Positions 34,357 to 44,737 of a stretch of DNA of 64,000 nt are shown here, one piece after another (within the stretch, counting starts at the first letter, position 1; each line of letters begins with the position of its first letter). A program made the position numbers and the translations under genes. The notes under the pieces were generated by a model. The model worked only from the letters and a program-made list of their open reading frames with translations, was not told the origin of the DNA and ran no database searches. The DNA is taken from assembly GCA_016748015.1 (NCBI GenBank), contig JAAOMT010000369.1, positions 124,001 through 188,000 on the forward strand. The letters are read 5' to 3'. The stretch comes from Geosiphon pyriformis (taxonomy: Eukaryota; Glomeromycota; Glomeromycetes; Archaeosporales; Geosiphonaceae).

Positions 34357-37300
34357 TCATTTATGATATTTCTTGAGTCATGTACCATGAACAGGATAAT
34401 CATTGAAGATTGTTCTGAATTGATCTTGAAGAATATAAGAACCATTGTTCAAAACTTTGTTGACTATAAAGGGTCTTTTCCACCAGCTAGAGAATTTATT
34501 ACCATAAACATTGTTTCTATCTAAATAGTATTCCAATACCAAGTCACCAATACTTAAAGAAAGTGTTTTATAGGTTTTCTTTTTCTTAAGCTTTTTTTGG
34601 AACTGTTTTATTTTTTCAAAAGCAATTATTCATGCTTCTACCAAGGAGTTAAGAATGGTACCAAGTTTTTTTTGCAAAATGTCTTTGTAATTCCTTATTG
34701 TGATCTTTTCAGAGAATATTGTTTCAATATCAGTTTCTATTGGTAGTGTTGTCATGTGTTCATAGAACAGATAAAAAGGTTCATAACTTGTTATGTCATG
34801 ATTCACAGTTCTATAAACAAACAAAGCTGAAGGCAGTACTTTGTTCTATAAGTTTGTTTCTTCACTGGTTTTGGCTAGGGTTTTACATAATGTTCTATTG
34901 AAACATTCTACTAGGCCATTTGTTTGAGGGTAATAAGAAGAAGAAAGTTTATGACATATTCCCATTTTTCTACAAAGTTCTTCAACCAGTGTACTGAGAA
35001 AAGCTCTTCCTCTATCAGATAAAAGTTCTTTGGGGCAGCCATGATGGCAGATGATATCTTCATAAATGAAATTGGTTATTGAAACTGCTGTTTGGTCTGG
35101 GGTGGCTCTTGCTTCTACCCACTTTGTAAGATAGTTGGTAGCTGTGATAATATATCTGTTGCCATTAAGAGTGATTGTTAAAAGTCCAACAACATCTATA
35201 CCAATTCTGTCAAAGGGTTGACCAACAGAGATTGGATGGATATCTTTTTTGCGATTGGGTTTGTCTCTTCTTTAGCAGATGTTACAAGTTTTAATGTATT
35301 CAGTAATGTCTTTTCCCAAGGTAGGCCAATAATAACGAGCTAAAGTTTTTTGAATTGTTTTTGTTTTTCCAAAGTGTTTAGCTAATGGGTTAATGTGCAT
35401 GTTATATATTATAATTTCTTTTTCTTCAAATCTGATGACTCTTTGGAGGTGGTTAGAATCTTTTCTGTTTCTTTTATATAATTGGTTCTGGTGGATCAAA
35501 TAGAAATTTGATTGTTTGTGCAAATGTTTTCTTTGCTGTCAAGTGTATTCTGGTGGGTATTGTCTTTTACCCAAAAATTCTATTAAGGCAGAGTAGTTGT
35601 CCAAGTTCATTATTGTGTTTGTTTATAAAAAAGTTACTAATAATTAAGTTGGTTTGGTTTAAAAGGTTGTACTGTCACTGGATGGTAAGTCTAGATAGAG
35701 CATCAGCATTTTGATAATTTGCTCCTTTGCAGTGTTGAATATCATAGTTGAATTCATCCAAGTGAAGTATCTAGTGAGTTATTCATTTGTGTTCCAGCTT
35801 CTTTTTATTGTGCAGCCAAACCAAGACTTGATGATCTGTTACCACTAAGAATTTTGCACCAAGAAGATATTGATCCCAGTAGCTAGTAGCCCAAACTACT
35901 GTTAGACATTCTTGTTCAGTAACTGAATAGTTTTTTTCTGCTGGTGTAAGGAATCTACTGGCATATGCTATTGTATGTTCTCTGCCATTTTCATCTTTCT
36001 GTGAAAGGACAGCACCAAGTCTATAGCCAAATGCATCAATGTGGAGAATAAAAGGTTGATTCAGATCAGGTTGTTTGAGAATTGGTTCAGTAATAAGTTT
36101 TTCCTTCAGAAATTCAAAAGCTTTTTGTTGATGAATGCCCCAGTGATAATTAACATTTTTTCTAAGTAGCTAATTGAGAGGAAAGGCGATTTTGGAGAAA
36201 TTTTTGATAAATTTGTGATAGTAAGAGGCCAAACCAAGAAAAGAGCATAGTTCAGGAACATTTATTGACTGTCTAATGTTTTGGACTTTTTCAACTTTAG
36301 CTGGATCAGGAAAGATTCCATCTTTTGTAATAAGATAACCAAGGAACTGGGTGGATTGGCATCCAAAGAAAGATTTGATTGGGTTGATCTTAAGGCCAGC
36401 ATTTCTGAGCAGGTCAAAAACCTTCTGTAAATGTTCAAGGTGTTCATCCCAGGTTTTTGAATATACTATTATGTCATCCAAGTAAACCAGAACAAAGTTT
36501 TTCTTTACTGATTCAAACACTTTATCCATTAGGTGTTGAAAGGTGGGAGGAGCATTGGTGAGACCAAAAGGCATGACTGTGAATTCATAGGTGTTGTACT
36601 TGGTGATAAAGGCAGTTTTTTTTCTGCTTTCTGGATCCATCTCTACTTGTCAGAATCCAGCAGTTAAATCAATGATTAAGAAGAAAGCAGCATTATTGAA
36701 TTTATCTAGCATTGCATCAATTTTGGGGAGTGGGTACATGTCTCTTATAGTGATGGCATTTAATTGGCAGTAGTCAATACAGAAGCATAGAGTTCCACTT
36801 TTCTTGAATACCACTACAACTGGAAAAGCCCATTTACTCTTGGTTTCTTGTATGAATTCAAGATCTTTCATCTAGTTTATCTCTTTCTTGATAAACTCAT
36901 CATTGTGTTGATTGGATTAATAAGGCTTCAAATGAATGGGGTGAGTTTCTTTGGTGATGATGGTGTGTTGTATCACATGGGTTCATTCAAGGGTGTCACC
37001 TTCTTTTGAGATAACTGGGCTATTTCTAGCCAACAGATTTTCAATGTCCACTTTTCTTTCTTTAGAGAAAGGTTCTCTTTGTTTTATAACTAGTGATTGG
37101 ATTTCAGGTGGTTTATTCTCAAAAGACTTTTGTACTTCTTTAAGTTTTTCTCAAGGTATCAAACTAATTGGTTTCCAATCTTTGTAATAGATCAGACAAG
37201 ATTTGCATTCATCACTTGGTGAATACAAAGGTTTATTGCACTAGTACCATGCACAAGAGCCATGCCACCAATAACTATATTTGGCTTTCTTGCTAGGTTT

Positions 37301-38368
37301 TCTGTTAAAGGTTTTTTTAAGAATATTATAATAGGGCCAGCAGATTAGCTTGCCATTTACCATGATTCCTTCTTTGTTAACTTTAACATTGTCTAGTGGC
37401 TTGTCATTGCTGATAAAGATGGTATAAGTAAGTTCAGTAGTTTTTTCTTGTTCTTTTTGATCTTCTTTATCATCACTTTCATTATCATCTGATTTATCTG
37501 ATTGTTCTTCTTCTTGGTTCTGTTTGGTTGCTGGAGGAGTTGTCTAATGATGGCATTTAACCACAATGGGTTTTTTACCACATCTGATGGTTAGCTCACA
37601 CAGTTCATAGTCAAGTAGTGCTTTGGCTTTCTTAAGCTACTTATTACCAACAATGATGGTATACTCTTTTGCTTCAAATACTTTCATATCTGTTTCAATG
37701 CTGATACTATTGATACGAACAGGAATAGCTTTGGCTATGCTCAGGTCTTTCTTTTTGTCACCATGTACATTGGTCATTGGTCTTGTGGAAGACTCATCAA
37801 TTTTTCTGCCAATTGCTTCAAGAAAGTGTTTGGCAATTATATTAACAGATAATCCACTGTCTAAGATCAGGTCAATGAAGTAACCAGCCACTTGGGCTTT
37901 ACAAATCAGAGAAGTGACATTGCTGTTGTCAGTGAGTTCAGCTTAGCAAGAGCATTTATTGGTTTTTGGTGTCTTTTTTTTTGGTATTAATGATTTGTAA
38001 AGATCTTTTCTAAACTGTAGATGAGTCATTAGTTGGCCAAATATAATGTGTACAGGCATTTCCATGAGATCTTTGACAACAAAATAGGGTCCAGATTTTT
38101 GTACAATTTCTGGGAGTTCCAATTTTGGAGGATTTTTAAAAACTTTAGCCTTTAGTGGTTCATTGTTATCAGCAGTTGATGTAGAGGCTTTCTTTGGATC
38201 TAGAACGAAATCAATCTTGGCTTTCTTCTTCTTTTTTGTTGATTTAGAGGTGTTGATTGCTAATTCATTCATGTCATGGTCATTATTAGTTAGGTTAAAA
38301 GCATAAAAGGGGTTTTCTTCTGGTTGGCTTGCACTCTCACTCTTTGGAGGTGCACCTACCAATTTAAA
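34357..38368 (-). pseudogene. GYP3 pol (protease, RT, RNase H, integrase)
   Basis: Begins in the -1 frame relative to gag (VGAPPKSESASQPEENPFYA). Protease LILDSGLS, catalytic DSG intact, at about 37855-37870. An acidic linker and a Trp/Cys-rich patch follow (WWHGSCAWY, ECKSC, near 37210-37260). RT (36170-36871) has DLTAGF followed by a Trp-to-TGA stop, then PFGLTNAP and intact YLDD. RNase H lies at about 35700-36050. The integrase zinc region CNIC is near 35275, and the core has YYPQTNGLVECFNR near 34900 with Glu kept. The GPF/Y-like module (WWKRPFIV, near 34480) and VHGT-stop-LKKY precede the final stop at 34357. All blocks from 38362 to 36170 share one frame; the integrase blocks are in another. 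Confidence 0.8.
38356..38368 (-). promoter_or_regulatory. GYP3 gag/pol junction with TTTAAAT heptamer
   Basis: The minus-strand gag frame reads CCT TTA AAT TGG TAG. T-TTA-AAT (38362-38368) fits the X-XXY-YYZ slippery pattern in the gag frame. A -1 slip leads directly into TTG-GTA-GGT of the pol frame, two codons before the gag TAG (38356-38358). A short inverted repeat with GGTGCACC follows but starts too close to be a standard stimulator. The role is inferred. Confidence 0.5.
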
Positions 38369-39904
38369 GGCTGATAAACAGTGGTCTCAACCAGAGGATC
38401 CTCTCCAAAGAAATTGATGTTAACATAATTGGGTCTTTGATTGAGAACATTGTTGTTGCTGGTTCTGTTGTTGTCATTGTTTCTAAAAGCTGAAGGAGAC
38501 AGAGAAGAATTGTTACAATCTCTGAAGAAATGTCCAGTTAATTCACAATGGTAACACACAGGTGGGCCATGATTTTGTTGTCTTTGATATGGGGGTTGTT
38601 GAGTTTGATTAAAACAGGGTTCAAATTTGGGTCTTTGGAGTTGTTGATTTTCTCTGACAGCTTGGGCTAAGAGTTCCAGTAATTGGGCAAGATTAGCTGT
38701 AAGTCTATCTATTAACTGTTTATTTAGGTCTTGAGTTTGGGGAGCAAAAGAGACAGCAGCTATTTGTAGAGCTGGAGCCATGACAGAAGCAGGAGCAAAA
38801 ACTGGAAGTGTAGATCCCAAATGCATCTTTTGGTTATCTTCAATTCTTTGTGCCAGTTCAATAGTCATGTCCATTGTTGAGTTGTCTTTTAAAGCCAAGA
38901 GAGACCAAAGAGCATATGATAGATCAGTTTTTAATCCTTTTGTGAAGGAATGGATCTTTTGTTCTTCTGTCCAGTTTCTTTCAGAGTCTACATGTTTGAT
39001 TAGCTTTCTGATAGCTTTAACATATTCAGTCACTACTTCTCCAGGGCCTTGGGTTTTTTTTTTCTAATTCCATGTGCCATTTGGATATTAATATTGGGGT
39101 TCTGAACTTGGCCTCAAACTGAGTAGTGAAAAAAGTATTTTTTTCTTCAGCATTGGTTGGTATCCATTTGATTATTCAGTGTTGAGCATTGGCATCTGTT
39201 TCTTGTAAGAACCAGATAGCAGGAGAGCCTTGGAAGTAGCCACCAATGATTTGGAATTTGTACTCTTCATCATATTGGTTGGCTGTGGCAGCTCTTTCAA
39301 AATCATCCAACCATTCAATTAGATCTTGTGCATCATTTCTAAATAGTGGTAGTGGGGTATTGTTTCTTCTTCCTAGAGCAGTTTGTATATCTTGGAGGGC
39401 AGCCAGAATGTTTGCTTGCATGAGATCATTAACTATTGGTTCAAAGGTAATTGTTTGTATAGATGAGTCTGATTTGCTTGATAAAAGGTCAAAAACAGGA
39501 GCAGTTTGATAGCTTTCTTCTTCTGTTTCAAAGGGAGTTTCAGTTGCTTGATGGGCAGCAATCCAAATGTGGATTTGATGATTCAGATATTCGAAATCAG
39601 AGGGCTGTTGTTCAAAGATTGCAGAATATAAGAGCTGATTGATATTGTTGTTTCTTTCTTCAAAATTGTCTTTAAAATAAGCTTGGTCAAAGTAATAAGT
39701 TGTATAAGCTATATAGGTTTCAGCTGAATGCTTGTTCAGAAACCAGTTCTAAAAGTCTTGGAATTGTCTGCTGGATTGTTTTTCAATGGGGAAGCAAATC
39801 AAGCAGGAGGGCAAAGGATTGAGTTCAATAAAGTCTAGATCATTTTTGTTGTGTGCTTTAAAGTGTTCTTCTAATTGTTGTGGTAGGTATAAATAATCAT
39901 CCAT
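38356..39904 (-). pseudogene. GYP3 gag
   Basis: Structural protein. Start chosen at ATG 39904 (MDDYLYLPQQLEEHF), 30 bases past the PBS. An in-frame TAG occurs near 39749 (QDF-stop-NWF). The capsid-like region (39176-39421) has LIEWLDDFERAATANQYDEE and SPAIWFLQETDAN, followed by a Trp-type stop. A run of about eleven T (A on the coding strand) near 39052-39064 has shifted the frame. The gag continues as TEYVKAIRKLIKHVDSE, an Ala/Gln/Pro-rich stretch, and a CCHC knuckle CYHCELTGHFFRDC (38515-38557). It ends QPLNW-stop at 38356. Confidence 0.8.
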
Positions 39905-39933
39905 ACAATAGGAAACAAAGTGGATTTTGACAA

Positions 39934-39950
39934 CCTCATAGGGAGCACCA
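39934..39950 (-). other. GYP3 primer-binding site
   Basis: Minus strand TGGTGCTCCCTATGAGG, six bases inside the LTR end (39957). It has the same first eight bases as GYP2. Confidence 0.6.
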
Positions 39951-39956
39951 CTTTTA

Positions 39957-40695
39957 TGTTATGGGTTGAAGTAACAAGCTAATGAATAGCAAGGGAGAAC
40001 AGGATTGTAGGGTGATAGAAATAATCAAAGAGAATTCAACTTCAAAAAGTGAATTGAATAAGTATGGATTCAATGTGTGAGATTAGTCTCATAAAATATC
40101 TCAATTGCTATACTTTTTAAAGATAACTGGGGAATCTGAAGATAGAGAAATAGTCCATACTGTCAACAAATAATCACATTTAGTATAATTCTATGCCTCA
40201 TGTTAGCACTTTTAGAATTCAATATCAAGTATCAGATATGCTCTTCAGTCATATTTTATTCAATAATTTCTAAATGTTGCAATTACATGTTTCAGGAAAA
40301 AGGTAAAAAATAACCAACAAGTAATCTTTTATCTTTAAGATGTTCAGATACTTGAAAGTAGGGAAAGAAAAATTAGCAATAAAAGAAGGATTGAGATGAA
40401 AGTTGTTATTTTATTTATTTAATTTTCTTGATTTTCTACATGCTTTTCTATAGCTAAGAGATTTATTGCTTATATAACTGTCAAAAGTGGTCAATGATCA
40501 AGTCAATGACTAGGTCAATGATCAGGTTATTGATCAGGTCAATGATTAGGTCATTGATTAGGTCAACAATCAGGTTATGATCAGGTCATTGATCAGGTCA
40601 ATGCTCACTTTTTAAAAATAGAGTGGCTAATTTATATGACATCATTGGCTAATACATGTAATAATTAATAAGAAGTATAAGTTTCAATTGTAATA
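39957..40695 (-). repeat. GYP3 5' LTR
   Basis: 739 bp. It is 59 bp longer than the 3' LTR because the 12-bp tandem repeat has about 9.5 copies (40493-40608) instead of about 4.5. Ends TGTTATGGG and TTGTAATA on the plus strand. Confidence 0.85.
40493..40608. repeat. 12-bp tandem repeat in GYP3 5' LTR
   Basis: Diverged units of AATGATCAGGTC / ATTGATCAGGTC, 9-10 copies, in U3. The matching array in the 3' LTR is 33487-33541 with 4-5 units. Confidence 0.8.
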
Positions 40696-40894
40696 ATATA
40701 CATAATTTGGGTTCTATGAGATTGCTCACATTCTCAAGTGATGTGCTATAATTTTTCAAGCAATGCTCATATTGTTGAGCAATATGTCATATTTTCTTGA
40801 TATTGGTCCACATTGCTGAGCAATATGCTCATATGCTAACTACTTGCTTATTGGTCTATTATTTTCTGTATCTGTTTTCTTTTTATGAGTAACA
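40696..40894 (-). repeat. GYP2 5' LTR, outer piece (U3 end)
   Basis: Continues the LTR interrupted at 32950; the first four bases are the GYP3 target repeat. It matches 23791-23951 but has about 31 extra bases within the palindromic area. It ends GAGTAACA, followed by the ATGC target repeat (40895-40898). Confidence 0.85.
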
Positions 40895-40898
40895 ATGC

Positions 40899-42131
40899 AT
40901 TATACTTAAAAGCTAAATATCTAAAATGCCCATATTTTTTACAACAAACCAAATCCATTCTAGTCCAAGAAAACTTTATTCCACCAAAAATTGGTTCTAT
41001 TTAAAAGGCAGATTCCAATTTTTTATTAGAGTTAAAGCCAATTACAGCACAGCAAATTCTATTACCATTTTTCAGAAATTGATTTATAATACAAGTTTTT
41101 CCACCAGCTTTTTTCAAAAAAGTTCTAAAATTATGTGCAGTTATTTCCACTAGCAAGATAAACAAAAGCACCCTAAACTGGTCTCTTGACATCCAAACAT
41201 TATGATTTTCTACAGTTTTTGCAACACATATTGAATTTTTTTTAATTAGGAATAACTATCTAGCCACCAACTGATTAGCCTAACTCAGTTCAGCAAATTC
41301 TATCATAGTCTTTTATTACAGTTCAATAAGTTACAATTGGATTGATATTATATAACAAAGCTATAATGATTATTTCCTTTGGTATATATATAAAAATTTC
41401 TTTAATTACTATGACTCAATTCAAACAAATTTCTTGTTTTTTGAGATTACTGTTTATAATGATTTTTTTTTTGGCCAATAATATGGCCTTTTCTATGTTT
41501 TCTTTTAAGGTAAAAGTAGATTAGATAATTTTTTTAAATTTTGAAGGAGTAGTGGCCCTTTAAAACTGTTGACTACTGAAAAAATTTCTCTGATCTTCTG
41601 TGTTTTTGCCATTACTAATTTGTTCTCTACTGCTAAAAAATTGATGTTTAAAGCAAATGACTTCTTAATAACAACTTCTATCTAAGTTTTAACAATTTTA
41701 GGGTCAATCTATTTTCTATTTAAAAAGATTGGAAGACAGAAAGAAAAAGAAATCTCTTTATTATCATCCATATCAAAGTTAAAAGAACTAAGTAGAAAAC
41801 CAAAAACAGCATTAGTGTTAACACACTTTACTTTAGAAGTTGTAGTAGCTAAACCTAAAAAAGACTTATTATGAATATCAGACATATCAATATCTTTATT
41901 ATTACTAAACAAACTATCCACATCAAAATACATACTATTATCAAATTCAGATTTAATTAAAGAGACATTCTTCTTATCTCCAAAATATTTGATATTTCCA
42001 AGAACAACTCTCTTTTTTTGTGAAAAAAAGCCATCAACAGAACCATGAAAGATGTCTTTGAAGACTTTTTTTTTAGACATGTTGCTACTTGAAACAATCT
42101 CCAACTCTACAAAAAAAAAATCATTAGGCAA
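40899..42131 (-). pseudogene. LINE-B ORF1, N-terminal and RNA-binding segment
   Basis: Starts at ATG 42131 (MPNDFFFVELEIVSSSNMSKKK), homologous to LINE-A at 248. The N-terminal low-complexity part (41709-42131) contains SQKKRVVLGNIKYFGDKK, matching AQKKKVVLGNVKHSGDKK of LINE-A. After a frame change the RRM-like region follows, then SRDQFRVLLFILLVEITAH (near 41190), and a decayed CCHC knuckle (CCKKYGHFRYLAFKYNA) just before the GYP2 insertion, in which the second and last Cys are now Tyr. A 5' UTR runs to about 42222. Confidence 0.75.
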
Positions 42132-42222
42132 AGAAATATTGATGTGTAAATTAAAAAAACAAAAAAACTTTTTTTTAGAAATATGTTCTTTGAAGAATTT
42201 TGGATAAAGGAGAGAAAAAAAG

Positions 42223-44593
42223 TCTATATATAATTTTTTGTAAATTTATGTACTATCTTAATAATTAATATATTATTATTAGACTCAATATTTACATAAT
42301 ATACTGTATTAACTATTTATTCTTTTAACACAAAGTTTTTAGCCAATAATATATATAAATTTTTTGTTTAATATAGCTTTATATAGAGATTAAACTATTA
42401 TATATCTATTATCAGAAACACTTATCAACTTATTCCATTTTTAAATAGTATTTAATATTAGCTTTTATTTAATATAATTATCATAAATATATAAAAATAT
42501 ATAATCGAAATTTTTAATTATCTCATATTAAATACAAATCACACTCAAGTAATTTAGATTGTATAATTTTTTTTTAATTACAAACAAACAATAGTATAGA
42601 GTTTTTATAAAATAAAATTTAAGTGTTATATATAATAAACTAATAAAGTCAAAGCAAATTTTGTTATTAAATTATCAAATACTAAAAGTTTTATTCATAT
42701 TAAAAAGACTATTATGATTCTTATTTACAGTATTATTGGCATATTTAGATTTTTAACTAATAAAATTAATAGTATTATATAAATATTTAATAAAATAACA
42801 AGTATTTTCAAAGATAAATCTGTCTTTAATGCTAAAAAAACAGCATGACACTTAAATAAGCAATATAAATTCAAACATAGTAATAATATTAGTGTAAAAA
42901 TTAGCATGTTTATTATTAATAATACCAGAATAATTTTTGATTTTTTTTTAAACAACTAACAAATTTTTCTTAGCAATAATTTGGTGGATCTGTTTTTTTT
43001 CTATTTAACATTTATTGTAAAAGTTGAAACTAATATTATTCTTGCTAAAATAATATATATTTAAAAATATCTGGTTGTTTATAAACAACATAACAAAACT
43101 AGAAACAAATACACATTTTAAAGCAAAAACAATAATCTACATTTTTATTAAAGTTAAAAAAAACAAATCATGTATTCTGATTTTAACATCTATATTAGCA
43201 TTCAAAAAATAAGCAATAATACTACTACAAATATTTACAAATCCCAATTTTTTGACAAAACTGTTTATGTAAATACTTATATTATTTAGCCCAGATTTTA
43301 GCAAATATTTATTAATATAATCAAAGTTATAAAAGCAGTCTGAAAAAAGAAAGCAAAAAACCAAAACACTATTGTTAACCAAACTTTTATTTTCAATAAA
43401 CTTGATCAGTAAACCAAACCAACTAAGAATTAAATTCTTAAAATTCAGTTTTTTTAATTTGCAAAATGTGTTTTATATAAAACATATGTCATACTAATTT
43501 AGAAATTGCTTTATAAAAACAATACCAAAACTTTTTAAAAACCTAATTATATCCAGATAGTATTCTAAGCCCAGAATATCTGTAATTATAACACTATTGT
43601 TAACTTAAAAAATGTTGAATAGATTATTACTTAAAAATAACTTATACAATATAAGAATGCTTATTATACTTATTAGAAAACAATTTAAAAGATTAATTAA
43701 TAGCTTAATTGAAAATTAAAGAGAATGCTAAAACAACCAGTTAACAGTCTGCAAATTTATAGCTTTGTATTTAAACAAATTGCTAAGAATATCTCTTAAA
43801 TTAGCAAAGACAACCAAATTAACTATCAAATTTTCAGTTTACATTTGGCCAAAAGTTTTCAAATCATATAATTTAAGATAAAATAAAGTTTTATTAAAAA
43901 AGTTTTTAAACAAGTTAACTTTAAGTTTTAGTTTTTTTTTAGCATTCTGTTTTATTTTTTATATATATTTATTAAGACATAACTAAACTGTATTTTATAT
44001 TTAATTATCAATTAAAAAATTATAAACACCAGATACAAAAATTGCTTGTTCAAAACTGTCTTTTTTAGAACCAGATTTGTAAAAAAAATCTTATATCTAA
44101 ATAAGCTTTAGCCAAACTTGGCTTAAAAAAATATTCATAGATAAAAAAATATTTAAGTACTTATAAAATTCATACTTTTTTGTTACCAAAATATTTAAGT
44201 TATTAATTAAAAAAAAAAAGTCTCTACTTTTTTATTAATAAATATAACAATTATTTTATCTGTATTAATTAAAATATTATTAATTAAAAAAAATTTACTG
44301 GCTATATTCAAAATACATTAAATTGTAGTTATGCTATTTTTAATTCAAATTGTATTATTCACAAAAATACTGGCTATTAGAAAAAATATTTTATTACTTT
44401 TAAGATTTTGTCTGTCAATTTTTATAAAAAACTTTAAATCTAATCTGTAAATACATAAATGTTTATGTTTTTTAATCTTGTAATACAAAAGATTATAGAA
44501 GATTCTTTACAACAAAAAAAAATCTTTTCTTGATTCAAGCTATTATAAACAATATATTTTTTTAAGAGTCCAAAATTTATTATTACTTAATTA
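42223..44593 (-). pseudogene. LINE-C ORF2, RT to zinc-domain segment
   Basis: Minus-strand relics. The RT motif C reads SIFVNNTI near 44350, with both catalytic Asp as Asn. The RT thumb and connection (43600-44200) are barely readable. RNase H lies at 43137-43382 (ISIYINSFVK, TLIK). The distal region near 42725-42955 has NLYCLFKCHAV beside NIYHLICHACW of LINE-A, and SLYKAILNKKF lies near 42380. LINE-D interrupts it at 44594-44606 and LINE-B at 42223. The composition is the most AT-drifted in the window. Confidence 0.55.
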
Positions 44594-44606
44594 ACTTTAT
44601 TATTAT
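44594..44606. repeat. LINE-D target-site duplication, left copy
   Basis: ACTTTATTATTAT, identical to 51517-51529. It is low-complexity, but removing one copy with LINE-D restores the LINE-C reading frame. Confidence 0.6.
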
Positions 44607-44737
44607 TATTTTTTTATTCGTTTAATGAGTAAAGTCCAAACATGGCTTAGTACTATACATTATAATTATGATCTAAACTAGGTGCGAATTATGCATTTGC
44701 TACACATAACCAGCCACTCGAGCCAATTAAGACAACA
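44607..44737 (-). other. LINE-D 3' UTR and tail
   Basis: Nearly the same as LINE-E 62295-62430: GGCTCGAGTGGCTGGTTATG, AATGCATAATTCGCA, GGACTTTACTCATTAAACG. It ends in AATAAAAAAATAATAAT. ATTAAA/AATAAA-like signals sit close to the end. Confidence 0.7.

Larger units (their letters stand above)
32951..40695 (-). mobile_element. GYP3, Ty3/Gypsy retrotransposon nested in the GYP2 LTR
   Basis: Minus-strand element with LTRs 32951-33630 (3') and 39957-40695 (5'), PBS 39934-39950, gag 38356-39904, pol 34357-38368 and a small ORF up to 34255. The 4-bp repeat ATAT lies at 32947-32950 and 40696-40699. Gag and pol differ from GYP1/GYP2 and no dUTPase is seen. It retains the protease DSG, RT YLDD and integrase Glu but has several stops and at least one poly-A slippage. 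As the innermost insert it must be younger than GYP2. Confidence 0.85.
23194..40894 (-). mobile_element. GYP2, Ty3/Gypsy retrotransposon with dUTPase, hosting GYP3 in its 5' LTR
   Basis: Minus-strand element: 5' LTR (40700-40894 plus 32357-32950 once GYP3 and one ATAT are removed), PBS at 32338-32354, gag-protease 29184-32294, pol 23968-29193, PPT, 3' LTR 23194-23951. Perfect 4-bp target repeat ATGC. It is a close relative of GYP1 in gag, pol and the R/U5 part of the LTR, but its U3 is different. Gag-protease stays in a single frame and pol in the -1 frame down to the integrase. RT YLDD and the integrase Glu are retained, but the protease reads DSR. Confidence 0.85.
7777..42222 (-). mobile_element. 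LINE-B, split into three pieces by GYP1 and GYP2
   Basis: Own sequence is 7777-11472, 21487-23193 and 40899-42222. These sum to about 6.73 kb, the same as LINE-E. The order on the minus strand is 5' UTR and ORF1 N-terminus (right piece), ORF1 C-terminus plus endonuclease (middle), RT/RNase H plus 3' UTR (left). Removing GYP1 with one YTGG copy gives KVQALIT-K-stop-IRLNF, in step with LINE-D. Removing GYP2 with one GCAT copy gives KYNALDVS in frame. B itself sits in LINE-C. The flanks share an imperfect repeat, TCTATAATT (7767-7775) and TCTATATATAATT (42223-42235). Confidence 0.8.

Noticed and set aside
40493-40608. CRISPR-like array
   Set aside because: Units are 12 bp, contiguous and without spacers; they lie in an LTR and recur in the partner LTR.
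42440-42590. A LINE-C 3' UTR ending next to LINE-B
   Set aside because: The weak AT match was outweighed by the in-frame rejoining of LINE-C coding sequence across LINE-B to 7776, with a true 3' UTR at 7410-7540.
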